Assembly: GCA_002071245.1 (NCBI GenBank) | Contig: MWEV01000078.1 | Coordinates: 1 to 6,444, forward strand | Source: Deltaproteobacteria bacterium ADurb.Bin026 | GTDB taxonomy: Bacteria > Desulfobacterota > Syntrophorhabdia > Syntrophorhabdales > Syntrophorhabdaceae | Reading direction: 5' to 3' | DNA length: 6,444 bases | In this document: in pieces, positions 1-6,165 of the stretch | Layout: each line of letters begins with the position of its first letter | Position numbering within the stretch: position 1 is the stretch's first letter | Notes under the pieces: generated by a model | Told to the model about the DNA's origin: nothing | Database searches by the model: none | Seen by the model: the letters and a program-made list of their open reading frames with translations, nothing else | Translations under genes and position numbers: made by a program

Positions 1-467
1 CATCGTTTCATTGGATTTGAAGGCAATGATTTCGGAAAAAAGAATTTCAGGTCATCGCTTTCCTCAAAAAGATAGTCCCTTGCCTTCCAGAGGGCATTCC
101 TTACATCTTTTTTATAAAAATGTCTTACCATATCTCCAATACTGCCAAAATCATTCAACACCCTTTTCAATACATTAAACAACTGAATAATCTCGTCTCC
201 CTTTTGGAATCGGTAATACAAGCCCTTCAATTGTTCAAAATTTCCATTTGCAATAAAATCATAAGGATTATCCCCCATGCACAAAAACATGTTTTCAAGA
301 AACTTCTTGAATACATCAATCTTTCCATAAGCAAACTGTGATGCAAGAAACCCCGCGATTTCAATGTCTTTTTTGTTACGATATCTGTGGACAAATTCTA
401 CGGGGTCATTGGTGATGAGTTGCGAAAGGTTATTTTTCTCCTGATTGTATATCTCTTCTAAGTTGAT
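1..467 (-). CDS. DUF2400 / TIGR02757 family protein, N-terminal part, runs off the left edge
   Basis: Translating the minus strand from about 467 to the window edge gives an open frame of about 155 residues. It has the family-like features DPVEFVHRY (about residues 21-29) and IAGFLASQFAYGK (about 37-49), then NPYDFI and a basic segment near the edge (PSNPMKR) that in relatives precedes the conserved C-terminal half. The family is widespread but its biochemical role is not established, so I assign none. The C-terminus lies outside the window. The start is a problem: the frame opens after a TAA at 509-507, but no ATG, GTG, TTG or CTG occurs until an ATG at 290, which would delete the conserved N-terminal blocks. 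From the family's usual N-terminal length, the start should lie near the ATC at 467, preceded by a purine-rich GAGGGGG at 481-475. The coordinate 467 is therefore a homology-based estimate. The gene follows the ThDP enzyme with a gap of about 116 bp. Family call is from recalled similarity. Confidence 0.72.
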   Translation of the reverse strand, partial: MNLEEIYNQEKNNLSQLITNDPVEFVHRYRNKKDIEIAGFLASQFAYGKIDVFKKFLENMFLCMGDNPYDFIANGNFEQLKGLYYRFQKGDEIIQLFNVLKRVLNDFGSIGDMVRHFYKKDVRNALWKARDYLFEESDDLKFFFPKSLPSNPMKR

Positions 468-520
468 CCCTACGCCCCCTCTAACTGTTTTTTGCGTAAA
501 GTGAATTTAAATTAATGGCT

Positions 521-566
521 CAAAAAAGCTCTGATAGAAGCTGGTAGACGGCTTTGGATAAAAGCC
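521..566 (-). terminator. Weak candidate terminator after the ThDP enzyme gene
   Basis: Reading the minus strand just past the ThDP gene stop (584), there is first a perfect 6-bp hairpin with a 5-nt loop (GGCTTT/AAAGCC, 566-550). A second, weaker hairpin follows (AGCTT/GAGCT with one G-T pair, 542-527), and it runs directly into six T residues (526-521). The second element has the layout of a rho-independent terminator but a short stem. It may only attenuate read-through into the DUF2400 gene. Confidence 0.35.
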
Positions 567-583
567 TTGCGCTATTCCATGTG

Positions 584-2134
584 TTATAAAACCATTTCTA
601 TCAGATGCGGTCCAGGTTCTACCAGCGCCACCGTGAGCTCTTTCGCAAGCGCTTCAACTGAATCCACTGTTACAGCCGGCACGCCAAAACCTTCAGATAG
701 CTTGACCCAATTGATAGAAGGATTATCCAGTTCAACGAGTGATTGTGCGTTTTGTCCTGGGGATTTAACGCCTGCACGTTCATATTCAATCTTTAGGATA
801 TTGTAACTCTTGTTCGCACACAAAAGTGTCGTGACATTCAAGGATTCTCGTGCTTGCGTCCATAGTGCCTGCAATGTATAAAGGGCACTACCATCCGCCT
901 GAATATTTATAACGGGTCTATCAGGACAAGCAATGGCAGCACCAACCGCGCAAGGCATTCCATATCCTATTGAGCCGCCCGCAATCGTCATCATACTATG
1001 CGGCGGTAAACCTGCTGTAAGCGGATAATAGGTCATCACAGAGGTAAGACCCTCATCGACAATTATAGCGTATTCAGGTTGAATTGCTGCAACAACAACA
1101 CATGCCTTTTCAGGGGTCAATGCCCCGCTAGGCAATGATGGACAATTCAATTTTGTCAAAACTTTATCGGATGAAAACATGTTTTTTGAGACCTTCAGTA
1201 ACTCTGCCAGATATTCTATTGCACCAACAGCATCCTCATTACCCATTCCTATTGAGATCTTTTTTTGTTCATTTCTTAGAATACGGCTTGGCACACCATC
1301 ATAACCAAAAAACGTAACTGGCTCGTCCGAGCCAACCAGAATCACCGTTTCATATTGTGACATCATTTGGATCGCGCCTTCAGGAAAATAAGGGATGCGC
1401 ACCACATTGGGAAGTCCCGCTCCCCGCTCCATAAAACCAGGGAATGAACCTGCAAATAGATCACATCCTGAAGCCGCACTGATGCGCCCAGCCACCTCCA
1501 TACCCCGCCTTCTCAGCGCCCTGCTGCCTAAAATCATAGCGATTTTTCCACCTTTTCTCAAAAGCTGTGCAGCATTTTCAACCCCATCTGTATCGAATGG
1601 TTTAAACATAAACCTTTTTGTTATAATTTCAGGATGCTCCACGCTATCCATCTGGATATCGTGCGGCACAATCAGGCTTGATATGGCGCCGTACAACGCC
1701 TCGTTAATACTATCAGCCACATCCTCTGATAAGGCTTCGACTGAATCACAGTTTTTAAACCAACTCGACACGCTACCTGTCAAGGCTTCAATATCCATTG
1801 TCAATGGGGCATCGGCATGACGGTGCCATGTTGCATGGTCACCTATAATGTTTAAAAGAGGTGTCCGGGCGCGTCTTGCATTGTGGAGATTAGCAATGCC
1901 ATTGGCAAAGCCTGGCCCATGATGCAACAAGGTCATAGCGGGCATATCGAGCATCCTGCCGTATCCATCTGCAGCACCTGTACAAACACCTTCAAATAAC
2001 CCAAGAATTGTCCTGATATCCTGCATCGAATCAAATGCACACAGCAGGGGTATCTCGGTAGTACCAGCATTTGCAAAACACACCTTTATGCCTGCCTGGC
2101 TTGCAGTTTTTAAAATGATCTCAGCGCCATTCAT
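584..2134 (-). CDS. Thiamine-diphosphate-dependent enzyme, acetolactate synthase large-subunit-like (516 aa)
   Basis: This is a ThDP-dependent 2-oxoacid decarboxylase/carboligase with the usual PYR, central and PP domains. The PYR domain (about 1-165) carries CFANAGTTEIPLL (19-31), the catalytic-type glutamate E48 in GLFEGVCTGAADGYGRM (45-61), then GPGFANGIANLHNARRARTP (73-92) and GDH (98-100). The central domain (about 185-315) is Rossmann-like. The PP domain has GGSIGYGMP (386-394) and the ThDP/Mg motif ADGS (413-416) ending at N441 in NKSYN. At 516 aa it is shorter than typical FAD-containing acetolactate synthases (about 560-590 aa), and no regulatory ilvN is nearby. It resembles the group often labelled acetolactate synthase large subunit whose substrate is unknown; benzoylformate- or phosphonopyruvate-type decarboxylase is possible. 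I chose ATG 2134, which gives the typical MNGAE start and an ATGA overlap with the upstream stop, over a GTG at 2158 that would add eight residues. The cofactor assignment is firm; the substrate is not. Confidence 0.85.
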   Translation of the reverse strand: MNGAEIILKTASQAGIKVCFANAGTTEIPLLCAFDSMQDIRTILGLFEGVCTGAADGYGRMLDMPAMTLLHHGPGFANGIANLHNARRARTPLLNIIGDHATWHRHADAPLTMDIEALTGSVSSWFKNCDSVEALSEDVADSINEALYGAISSLIVPHDIQMDSVEHPEIITKRFMFKPFDTDGVENAAQLLRKGGKIAMILGSRALRRRGMEVAGRISAASGCDLFAGSFPGFMERGAGLPNVVRIPYFPEGAIQMMSQYETVILVGSDEPVTFFGYDGVPSRILRNEQKKISIGMGNEDAVGAIEYLAELLKVSKNMFSSDKVLTKLNCPSLPSGALTPEKACVVVAAIQPEYAIIVDEGLTSVMTYYPLTAGLPPHSMMTIAGGSIGYGMPCAVGAAIACPDRPVINIQADGSALYTLQALWTQARESLNVTTLLCANKSYNILKIEYERAGVKSPGQNAQSLVELDNPSINWVKLSEGFGVPAVTVDSVEALAKELTVALVEPGPHLIEMVL

Positions 2135-2664
2135 GATTTTACCAACTTCTTTTTCCACTCGGCAAAGCGGTCCTTAAAGACGGTTTGAATCTCTTTTAAT
2201 CCAGCCTCCCATTCAGTCCATGCCCCAACATTCAAATCCAGTCCATCGCCAGAAATGCCATCCTTTTCAAGTCGTTCCATGATTTCTCTTCTGATTAAAA
2301 TCTCTTTCCTTTCCATCTGTTCAGCAAATCTTTTTTTCAACATCTCCAATTCAGCCTTTAGGGAATCATCAAGGTCGCTGCATACGATATCAAACAAATC
2401 AAACAATCTTTCATTTCTGATGTCAAAATTTTCTAACAGTATATCGATCACGACTGACCTTTTAAGGTTCCTGTCCACATCATAACCATCAATCTCTTTC
2501 TTAACACCATCAATGTCTGTTATGCCCGAAAAAAAGCGTCTAACAATAGACCTCAATCTATTATCAGCCTCTTTCCCTGCCAAAACCTTTTTTTCTTCAT
2601 CACCCAAGACAATGTTCTTTGTCCTCTCCATCGCAAGCTCGATGGCACTCTTAATTACTGCCAT
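2131..2664 (-). CDS. Uncharacterised charged, helical cytosolic protein (177 aa)
   Basis: I do not recognise this protein with confidence. It has no signal peptide or membrane segment and is rich in Lys, Glu, Arg and Asp. It begins MAVIKSAIELAMERTKNI, a short N-terminal helix resembling small orphan proteins in Desulfobacterota and Spirochaetota (vague recollection, not a family call). Residues about 66-95 look alpha-helical and hydrophobic-periodic (KRSVVIDILLENF). Residues about 100-135 form a probable coiled coil (AELEMLKKRFAEQMERKE). A Gly/Asp-rich hinge follows (136-146), then a Trp-containing C-terminal helix (149-175). The start is well supported: ATG 2664 has GAGGAAGG at 2674-2667 at good spacing. 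The stop codon overlaps the ThDP enzyme's ATG as ATGA (2134-2131), so the two are almost certainly co-transcribed and translationally coupled. That suggests a partner or accessory role, which is inference. No catalytic motif is visible. Confidence 0.8.
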   Translation of the reverse strand: MAVIKSAIELAMERTKNIVLGDEEKKVLAGKEADNRLRSIVRRFFSGITDIDGVKKEIDGYDVDRNLKRSVVIDILLENFDIRNERLFDLFDIVCSDLDDSLKAELEMLKKRFAEQMERKEILIRREIMERLEKDGISGDGLDLNVGAWTEWEAGLKEIQTVFKDRFAEWKKKLVKS

Positions 2665-2706
2665 ATCCTTCCTCGCATACTAAAAAATACACAAACTATA
2701 AGATGC

Positions 2707-2740
2707 TTTATACATAAAATCTTAAATCTAAAAAACTCAA
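2707..2740 (-). promoter_or_regulatory. Candidate sigma70-type promoter for the helical-protein/ThDP-enzyme pair
   Basis: In the 127-bp gap upstream of the 177-aa gene, the minus strand carries TTGAGT (2740-2735) and, 18 nt later, TATGTA (2716-2711), which overlaps TATAAA (2712-2707). It lies about 40-50 bp before the ATG at 2664. The surroundings are very AT-rich, so chance matches are likely. No convincing terminator for the upstream transporter gene is visible in the same gap. Confidence 0.35.
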
Positions 2741-2791
2741 CGTTCAAAACCCAACAAGACTAAAGCGCCTGTTCCTCTGTCACCATTACAT

Positions 2792-3496
2792 TCAAGAATG
2801 GCTGATCAAAAAAGGGTTGAAACGCGTGGTGCGGTCATATACGTCGATCCCTTCGCGACGCTTCAAAAAATTTACAACTCGGTAAGTCAGTGGGGTCAGC
2901 ATTGCCTCATATGCTGATTTAACAAGCCACTGTGTAACAATAATGCCTGAAAGCACATTTATCGGGATCGTTCCGATAAATGCAATCAGTACAAAAACTA
3001 CTGAATCAAGCGCCTGCCCCACAAGGGTAGAAGCAATAGTTCGCGCCCACAGAAACCTCCCGTTTGTTGCAACTTTCATCTTTGCAAGGACAAATGAATT
3101 TGCAAACTCACCGACAAGGTATGCTATGAAAGAGGCCACAAGCAAACGCGGGGTATACCCTAATATACGCTCATAAGCGGCCTGGCCATCCCAAAAGGGT
3201 GCCGCAGGAAGAATCTGTCCGACCCAGATCGTAGTCACCAAAACAAGACTACAAAAGAAACCCAGCCAGATAACAATACGGGTATTGTGATAGCCATATA
3301 CCTCCGTAAAGACATCGCCGAATATATAGCTCATGGGAAATATAATGACGCCGGCTGGAATCACAAGTCCAAAAACGCTTATTATTTTTACCGCGGTTAT
3401 GTTTGACGCTATCAGGCATGTTGTAAAAATCGCAACAATACAAACAAAAAGCGGCGTATATCTTTCGTTGTTCGATGATTGTCCATCCATGCACAT
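2792..3496 (-). CDS. yhhQ: Queuosine precursor transporter, YhhQ/VUT family (DUF165), 234 aa
   Basis: This is an integral inner-membrane protein of the family whose E. coli member YhhQ imports queuosine precursors (preQ0/preQ1) for tRNA modification. About six hydrophobic segments can be read (roughly 13-34, 41-60, 74-95, 116-136, 154-176 and 180-200). Family signatures are present in order: FPMSYIFGDVFTEVYGY (53-69), RIVIWLGF (73-80), LVGEFANSFVLAKMK (127-141), the block ARTIASTLVGQALDSVVF (151-168) and a C-terminal YEAMLTPLTY (196-205) followed by a basic cytosolic tail. The length is close to the 221 aa of E. coli YhhQ. The start ATG 3496 has a weak AGG at 3507-3505 with 8-nt spacing; ATG 3490 would remove only two residues. 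No queuosine biosynthesis genes are in the window, and no preQ1-type aptamer was recognised in the 94-bp leader. Family call is strong; the exact substrate in this organism is inferred. Confidence 0.92.
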   Translation of the reverse strand: MCMDGQSSNNERYTPLFVCIVAIFTTCLIASNITAVKIISVFGLVIPAGVIIFPMSYIFGDVFTEVYGYHNTRIVIWLGFFCSLVLVTTIWVGQILPAAPFWDGQAAYERILGYTPRLLVASFIAYLVGEFANSFVLAKMKVATNGRFLWARTIASTLVGQALDSVVFVLIAFIGTIPINVLSGIIVTQWLVKSAYEAMLTPLTYRVVNFLKRREGIDVYDRTTRFNPFLISHS

Positions 3497-3511
3497 TAAA
3501 TTAGCCTAATA

Positions 3512-3557
3512 AGTATAACATTTCAAACATAAAATTTAGCCCAATACCTTCCCTCAA
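3512..3557 (-). promoter_or_regulatory. Candidate promoter upstream of the YhhQ-family transporter
   Basis: The minus strand in the gap after the NagA-like gene carries TTGAGG (3557-3552), a 17-nt spacer and TTTTAT (3534-3529). A better -10-like TATACT (3517-3512) sits nearer the gene but has no -35 at proper spacing. Either could give a short leader before ATG 3496. No terminator hairpin was found for the upstream gene, so read-through is equally possible. Confidence 0.25.
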
Positions 3558-3590
3558 CCCCTTGCTGTAGCCCATTTTTAACATTGTGAA

Positions 3591-4517
3591 TTATGCACAA
3601 ATTGATTTTTCATCAATATCCAGATACGTTGCAGGGTTCTCGGTTATACATCGTCTGACGGTTTTAGCGTCAATACCCATACCGACAAGACGCTGGGTCG
3701 ATTCCGTGATTGTCATGGAGCCGCCTTGCAAAATACCATTCCGTTGAGAAGGGGTGATTTTAAAACCATTACTGTCAGCCATATTTTGTTTACCATCGGG
3801 AAACCGTGTACAGTTGGTATCCCTGATTGAATCTGAGATAATGATGATTCGGCTGTGATTTTTGACACGGAAAATCAATTTTATTGTTTCCGGATGAAGA
3901 TGGTAGGGGTCTGCAATAACCTCAGTATATACACCAGCATGCAACAATCCAAATCCTGCAATGCCAGGCTCGCGGTGATGGATGCCCCTCATCGCATTAA
4001 AGATATGCGTTATAGATTCTGCGCCTGCATTGTAGCCGGCTTCGGCCTCTGCATATGTAGCATTCGAATGCCCCATACCCACCTTCACGCCTTTATCTCT
4101 TGCGTTTTTTATAATTTTTGTTGAACCATCCAATTCGGGGGCTATAGTTATAATCCTGACCATGTCCTCAAAGCCATCTACCAGTTCTTCAAACGTTTTT
4201 ATGTCAGGCTCTAAAAACGAACAATGGTCAAGCGCCCCACAATATGAAGGATTAAGGAAAGGACCTTCGAGATGAACACCAATAATACTTGCAACCAATA
4301 TTGGTTTTTTATGGTGAGCCTTCTGCATATCCATCGCCATTTTAACTATCGCCATATTTTCCCTCATGATATGGATAGGTGCCGAATATATAGTAGGGAT
4401 GATGGCATCCACACGATAAGAAGCTTGTATTTCAGCTATTTTGAGTATGGCATCTGTGTCTTTGGAGCGTGTATCAAAGCCGGCAATACCATGTGTATGT
4501 ATATCGATTGTTTGCAT
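3591..4517 (-). CDS. nagA: N-acetylglucosamine-6-phosphate deacetylase-like amidohydrolase, barrel only (308 aa)
   Basis: This is a metal-dependent amidohydrolase of the NagA family, which in characterised members deacetylates GlcNAc-6-phosphate to glucosamine-6-phosphate in the cytosol. With ATG 4517 as residue 1, the motifs are IDIHTHGIAGFDT (4-16, HxH metal site), GVHLEGPFLNP (80-90, metal glutamate E84), VGMGHSNATYAEA (146-158, H150), ITHIFNAM (169-176, H171), IADPYHLHPE (201-210) and ISDSI (227-231, catalytic aspartate D229). A GILQGGSMTI block (261-270) precedes NPATYLDI (294-301). The usual N-terminal beta-strand segment before the HxH motif and the C-terminal GKDADLV-like strand segment are both absent; family members are usually about 380 aa. 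The start at ATG 4517 is supported by AGGA at 4529-4526 with 8-nt spacing and by beginning exactly at the barrel. An in-frame TTG at 4601 or GTG at 4586 would add a hydrophobic, unfamily-like extension. No nagB or sugar transporter is adjacent, so the substrate is inferred. Confidence 0.82.
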   Translation of the reverse strand: MQTIDIHTHGIAGFDTRSKDTDAILKIAEIQASYRVDAIIPTIYSAPIHIMRENMAIVKMAMDMQKAHHKKPILVASIIGVHLEGPFLNPSYCGALDHCSFLEPDIKTFEELVDGFEDMVRIITIAPELDGSTKIIKNARDKGVKVGMGHSNATYAEAEAGYNAGAESITHIFNAMRGIHHREPGIAGFGLLHAGVYTEVIADPYHLHPETIKLIFRVKNHSRIIIISDSIRDTNCTRFPDGKQNMADSNGFKITPSQRNGILQGGSMTITESTQRLVGMGIDAKTVRRCITENPATYLDIDEKSICA

Positions 4518-4527
4518 GCGCATGATC

Positions 4528-4576
4528 CTATGAAAAACTACTATAACAAACCATAAAACACAATAAATTGCCTCCT
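4528..4576 (-). promoter_or_regulatory. Strong Shine-Dalgarno with possible leader mini-ORF upstream of nagA
   Basis: The minus strand has a consensus AGGAGG (4576-4571) in the nagA leader. Seven nucleotides later a TTG (4563) opens an 11-codon frame containing an ATG (4554) and ending in TAG (4530-4528). The stop lies just before the two nagA ATGs (4523 and 4517). No ATG, GTG or TTG in the nagA frame lies at suitable distance from this site. It could be a translated leader peptide coupled to nagA, or a relic of an older start. Only the sequence layout supports it. Confidence 0.35.
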
Positions 4577-4594
4577 GAAAATCCACATCTACCT

Positions 4595-4623
4595 TTGACA
4601 AGAAACATCACTTCTGTTAAATT
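4595..4623 (+). promoter_or_regulatory. Candidate sigma70 promoter for the aminotransferase gene
   Basis: A perfect TTGACA -35 (4595-4600) is followed after exactly 17 nt by TAAATT (4618-4623), a 4/6 match to the -10 consensus. Predicted transcription would start near 4630, about 47 nt before ATG 4677. It lies inside the predicted leader of the leftward nagA transcript. Confidence 0.5.
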
Positions 4624-4633
4624 GGCATCATGG

Positions 4634-4660
4634 TTTATAACACAAATTATCAATCGTCAA
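4634..4660 (-). promoter_or_regulatory. Candidate extended -10 promoter for the leftward nagA-like gene
   Basis: The minus strand reads TTGACG (4660-4655), a 15-nt spacer, then TATAAA (4639-4634) preceded by TGT (4642-4640), which is an extended -10 element. The spacer is short for sigma70, but an extended -10 can tolerate that. Predicted transcription would start near 4627 and give a leader of about 110 nt before ATG 4517. It overlaps head-on with the rightward promoter at 4595-4623. Confidence 0.42.
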
Positions 4661-4676
4661 GCATAAGCCGTAAGCA

Positions 4677-5846
4677 ATGAAGAATAAAAAACACACCTCA
4701 ACAGTTAGTCGCTCTGATAAAATATCCCCATTCTATGTGATGGAACTGCTCGAAAAGGCTAAAGAGCTTGAGAGAAAAGGTAAGCACATCATCCATATGG
4801 AGGTTGGTGAACCTGATTTCGGTACACCCTCCGCAATAAATGAATCTGCCATCGACGCAATACGCAATAATAAAACGTTTTACACCCACAGCCTCGGTAT
4901 CCAGGAATTGCGTGAAACAATTGCACAGCAGTATTATAAAATAGATGGGGTACATATATCTAACGAGCGGGTTATTATCACAAATGGCACATCAGGTGCA
5001 TTTCTACTGCTATGCGCGGTTTTACTGGACAACAGAAGGGTGCTGGCAGTCTCCGACCCTGGTTATCCCTGCTACAAAAATTTTGCGCTTATAGTTTGCT
5101 CGAAGATCGTTCCGATTCCGGTCGATGAAAAATCGTCGTTTGAGGTTACGGTTGAACATTTCGATGTTTTAAAAAGACCACCTGATATCCTGCTTATATC
5201 CACACCTGCAAACCCCACAGGAAATATTTACAGAGAAGAAACCATGAAAGGTTTACATAGCTACATCAGTTCAAAAGGCAAAGTCCTCATTGTGGATGAA
5301 CTTTACAATGGTCTATACTACAAAGAAAGACCAAGATCAGCGCTTACAGTCTCTGATGACATAATAGTTATCAATGGTTTTTCCAAGACACATGCAATGA
5401 CAGGATGGCGGCTCGGATGGATGGTTGTGCCGGAGGAACTGATAAGACCAATTCAGAAGGTTGCACAGAACGTTTTTATATCACCTCCCTCTATATCACA
5501 ATATGCAGCATTAAAGGCCTTCAACGTAAACGAAGATTTGGAAGCAATGAGAAAGACATACCAAGAAAGAAGAGATTTTATGATTCCGAGACTTAAAGGC
5601 ATTGGCTTCAATATACCTTATAACCCTGAAGGCGCCTTTTATATATATGCAGACATAAGCAGGTGGGGAATCGACAGCATGGAATTTGCCGAACGGGCAC
5701 TCGTTGAGGCAGGGGTCGCCCTCACCCCGGGATATGACTTTGGCGCCTACAAGGCAGGTTCTCACATAAGGTTTTCTTATGCCAATAGCCTTGATATGCT
5801 TAAATTGGGGTGCGAACGCTTAGAAAAATGGCTCAAAAAGATTTAA
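4677..5846 (+). CDS. Pyridoxal-phosphate-dependent aminotransferase, class I/II (389 aa)
   Basis: This is a cytosolic fold-type-I PLP transaminase of the aspartate/aromatic aminotransferase superfamily, transferring an amino group between an amino acid and a 2-oxoacid. The N-terminal block SRSDKISPFYVMELLEKAKE (11-30) and VGEPDFGTP (43-51) are typical of the group. YTHSLGIQELR (69-79) and TNGTSGAFLL (102-111) precede the cofactor residues. Those are N179 in PANPTG, D207 and Y210 in VDELY, the Schiff-base lysine K237 in SKTHAMTGWRLGW, the phosphate-binding R245, and the carboxylate-binding R365 in HIRFSYAN. Length is normal and the protein appears intact. The start at ATG 4677 gives the expected N-terminus; its Shine-Dalgarno is poor (GTAAG). 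It is transcribed divergently from nagA, and nothing after its TAA looks like a terminator. Amino-acid specificity (aspartate, aromatic or alanine) cannot be read from sequence, so no gene symbol is given. Confidence 0.92.
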   Translation: MKNKKHTSTVSRSDKISPFYVMELLEKAKELERKGKHIIHMEVGEPDFGTPSAINESAIDAIRNNKTFYTHSLGIQELRETIAQQYYKIDGVHISNERVIITNGTSGAFLLLCAVLLDNRRVLAVSDPGYPCYKNFALIVCSKIVPIPVDEKSSFEVTVEHFDVLKRPPDILLISTPANPTGNIYREETMKGLHSYISSKGKVLIVDELYNGLYYKERPRSALTVSDDIIVINGFSKTHAMTGWRLGWMVVPEELIRPIQKVAQNVFISPPSISQYAALKAFNVNEDLEAMRKTYQERRDFMIPRLKGIGFNIPYNPEGAFYIYADISRWGIDSMEFAERALVEAGVALTPGYDFGAYKAGSHIRFSYANSLDMLKLGCERLEKWLKKI

Positions 5847-5863
5847 AAAATCCATTCCACATC

Positions 5864-5893
5864 TTGTACATCAATCTTTTTATCTGTTATACC
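5864..5893 (+). promoter_or_regulatory. Candidate extended -10 promoter before the split micro-protein gene
   Basis: TTGTAC (5864-5869) is followed after 18 nt by TATACC (5888-5893) with an upstream TG at 5885-5886, making an extended -10. A start near 5900 would give a leader of about 35 nt, ending in the GGAG at 5925-5928. It sits in the short gap after the aminotransferase stop. Confidence 0.4.
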
Positions 5894-5935
5894 TCACATT
5901 AAACAAAATTTATGACGCGTTGAAGGAGACGCCAT

Positions 5936-6087
5936 ATGTCAACGACTAACCTATTCCCTCCTGACTGTATTGGTGTGACAAAAACAAAGACAGGCAATTG
6001 TATGATGAAGGGTACCGTGCTGCACCTATACGTGCCTTCCGTGGCACAATGAAAGCCTATTATGAATGGGTAAACATAAAAAAATAA
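5936..6087 (+). pseudogene. Frame-split micro-protein gene with a possible CxxC motif (about 50 aa if restored)
   Basis: ATG 5936 has a near-ideal AAGGAG at 5923-5928 with 7-nt spacing. As sequenced, this frame gives only 38 residues (stop TGA 6050-6052) and loses protein-like character after MSTTNLFPPDC. The -1 frame, open from 5965 to tandem TAA stops at 6085-6090, reads very protein-like: YWCDKNKDRQLYDEGYR, then APIRAFRGTMKAYYEWVNIKK in part. That frame has no usable start codon of its own because TGA 5962 and TAA 5947 precede it. Joining the two at about 5966-5970, for example by one missing T after TGT, gives a protein of about 50 aa with CYWC, which could be a metal-binding CxxC. Either a frameshift mutation or sequencing error has broken it, or frame change is programmed; the first is likelier because no classic slippery heptamer is present. 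I do not recognise the family. It could also be the remnant of a longer gene. Confidence 0.45.
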
Positions 6088-6165
6088 TAAGACCGAAAAG
6101 GGCGTCCCCATATCTTCCCAACGACATAATAAGCCAGAGGTTGTTTTATGGCTGATTGGCTACTT

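Noticed and set aside
120..341. Plus-strand open frame of 73 codons
   Set aside because: It is antisense to the DUF2400 frame, lacks a ribosome site and has no protein-like features.
581..595. Near-copy of GTGTTATAAACCAT shared between the end of the ThDP gene and the nagA promoter region (minus strand 4643-4630)
   Set aside because: The first copy overlaps a stop codon and coding sequence, the match is short and AT-rich, and no third copy was found.
3536..3576. Direct repeat TAGCCCA (3537 and 3569 areas) between nagA and yhhQ
   Set aside because: Seven bases repeated twice is within chance expectation, and it forms no inverted structure or known operator.
4518..4601. N-terminal extension of nagA from TTG 4601 giving a hydrophobic IYCVLWFVIVVF segment
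   Set aside because: The hydrophobic run is short for a membrane span, is unlike NagA family N-termini, and overlaps the strong AGGAGG. ATG 4517 has its own ribosome site and starts at the barrel.
5947..6087. TGA at 5962 read as selenocysteine in a frame containing LYWCD
   Set aside because: The frame has a TAA at 5947-5949 and no start codon between that stop and the TGA, so a selenoprotein reading has no beginning. A frame join from the ATG at 5936 explains the data better.
6132..6153. Inverted repeat AGCCA/TGGCT after the minus-strand remnant as a terminator
   Set aside because: Only 5 bp with a 12-nt loop and no following T-tract on the minus strand.
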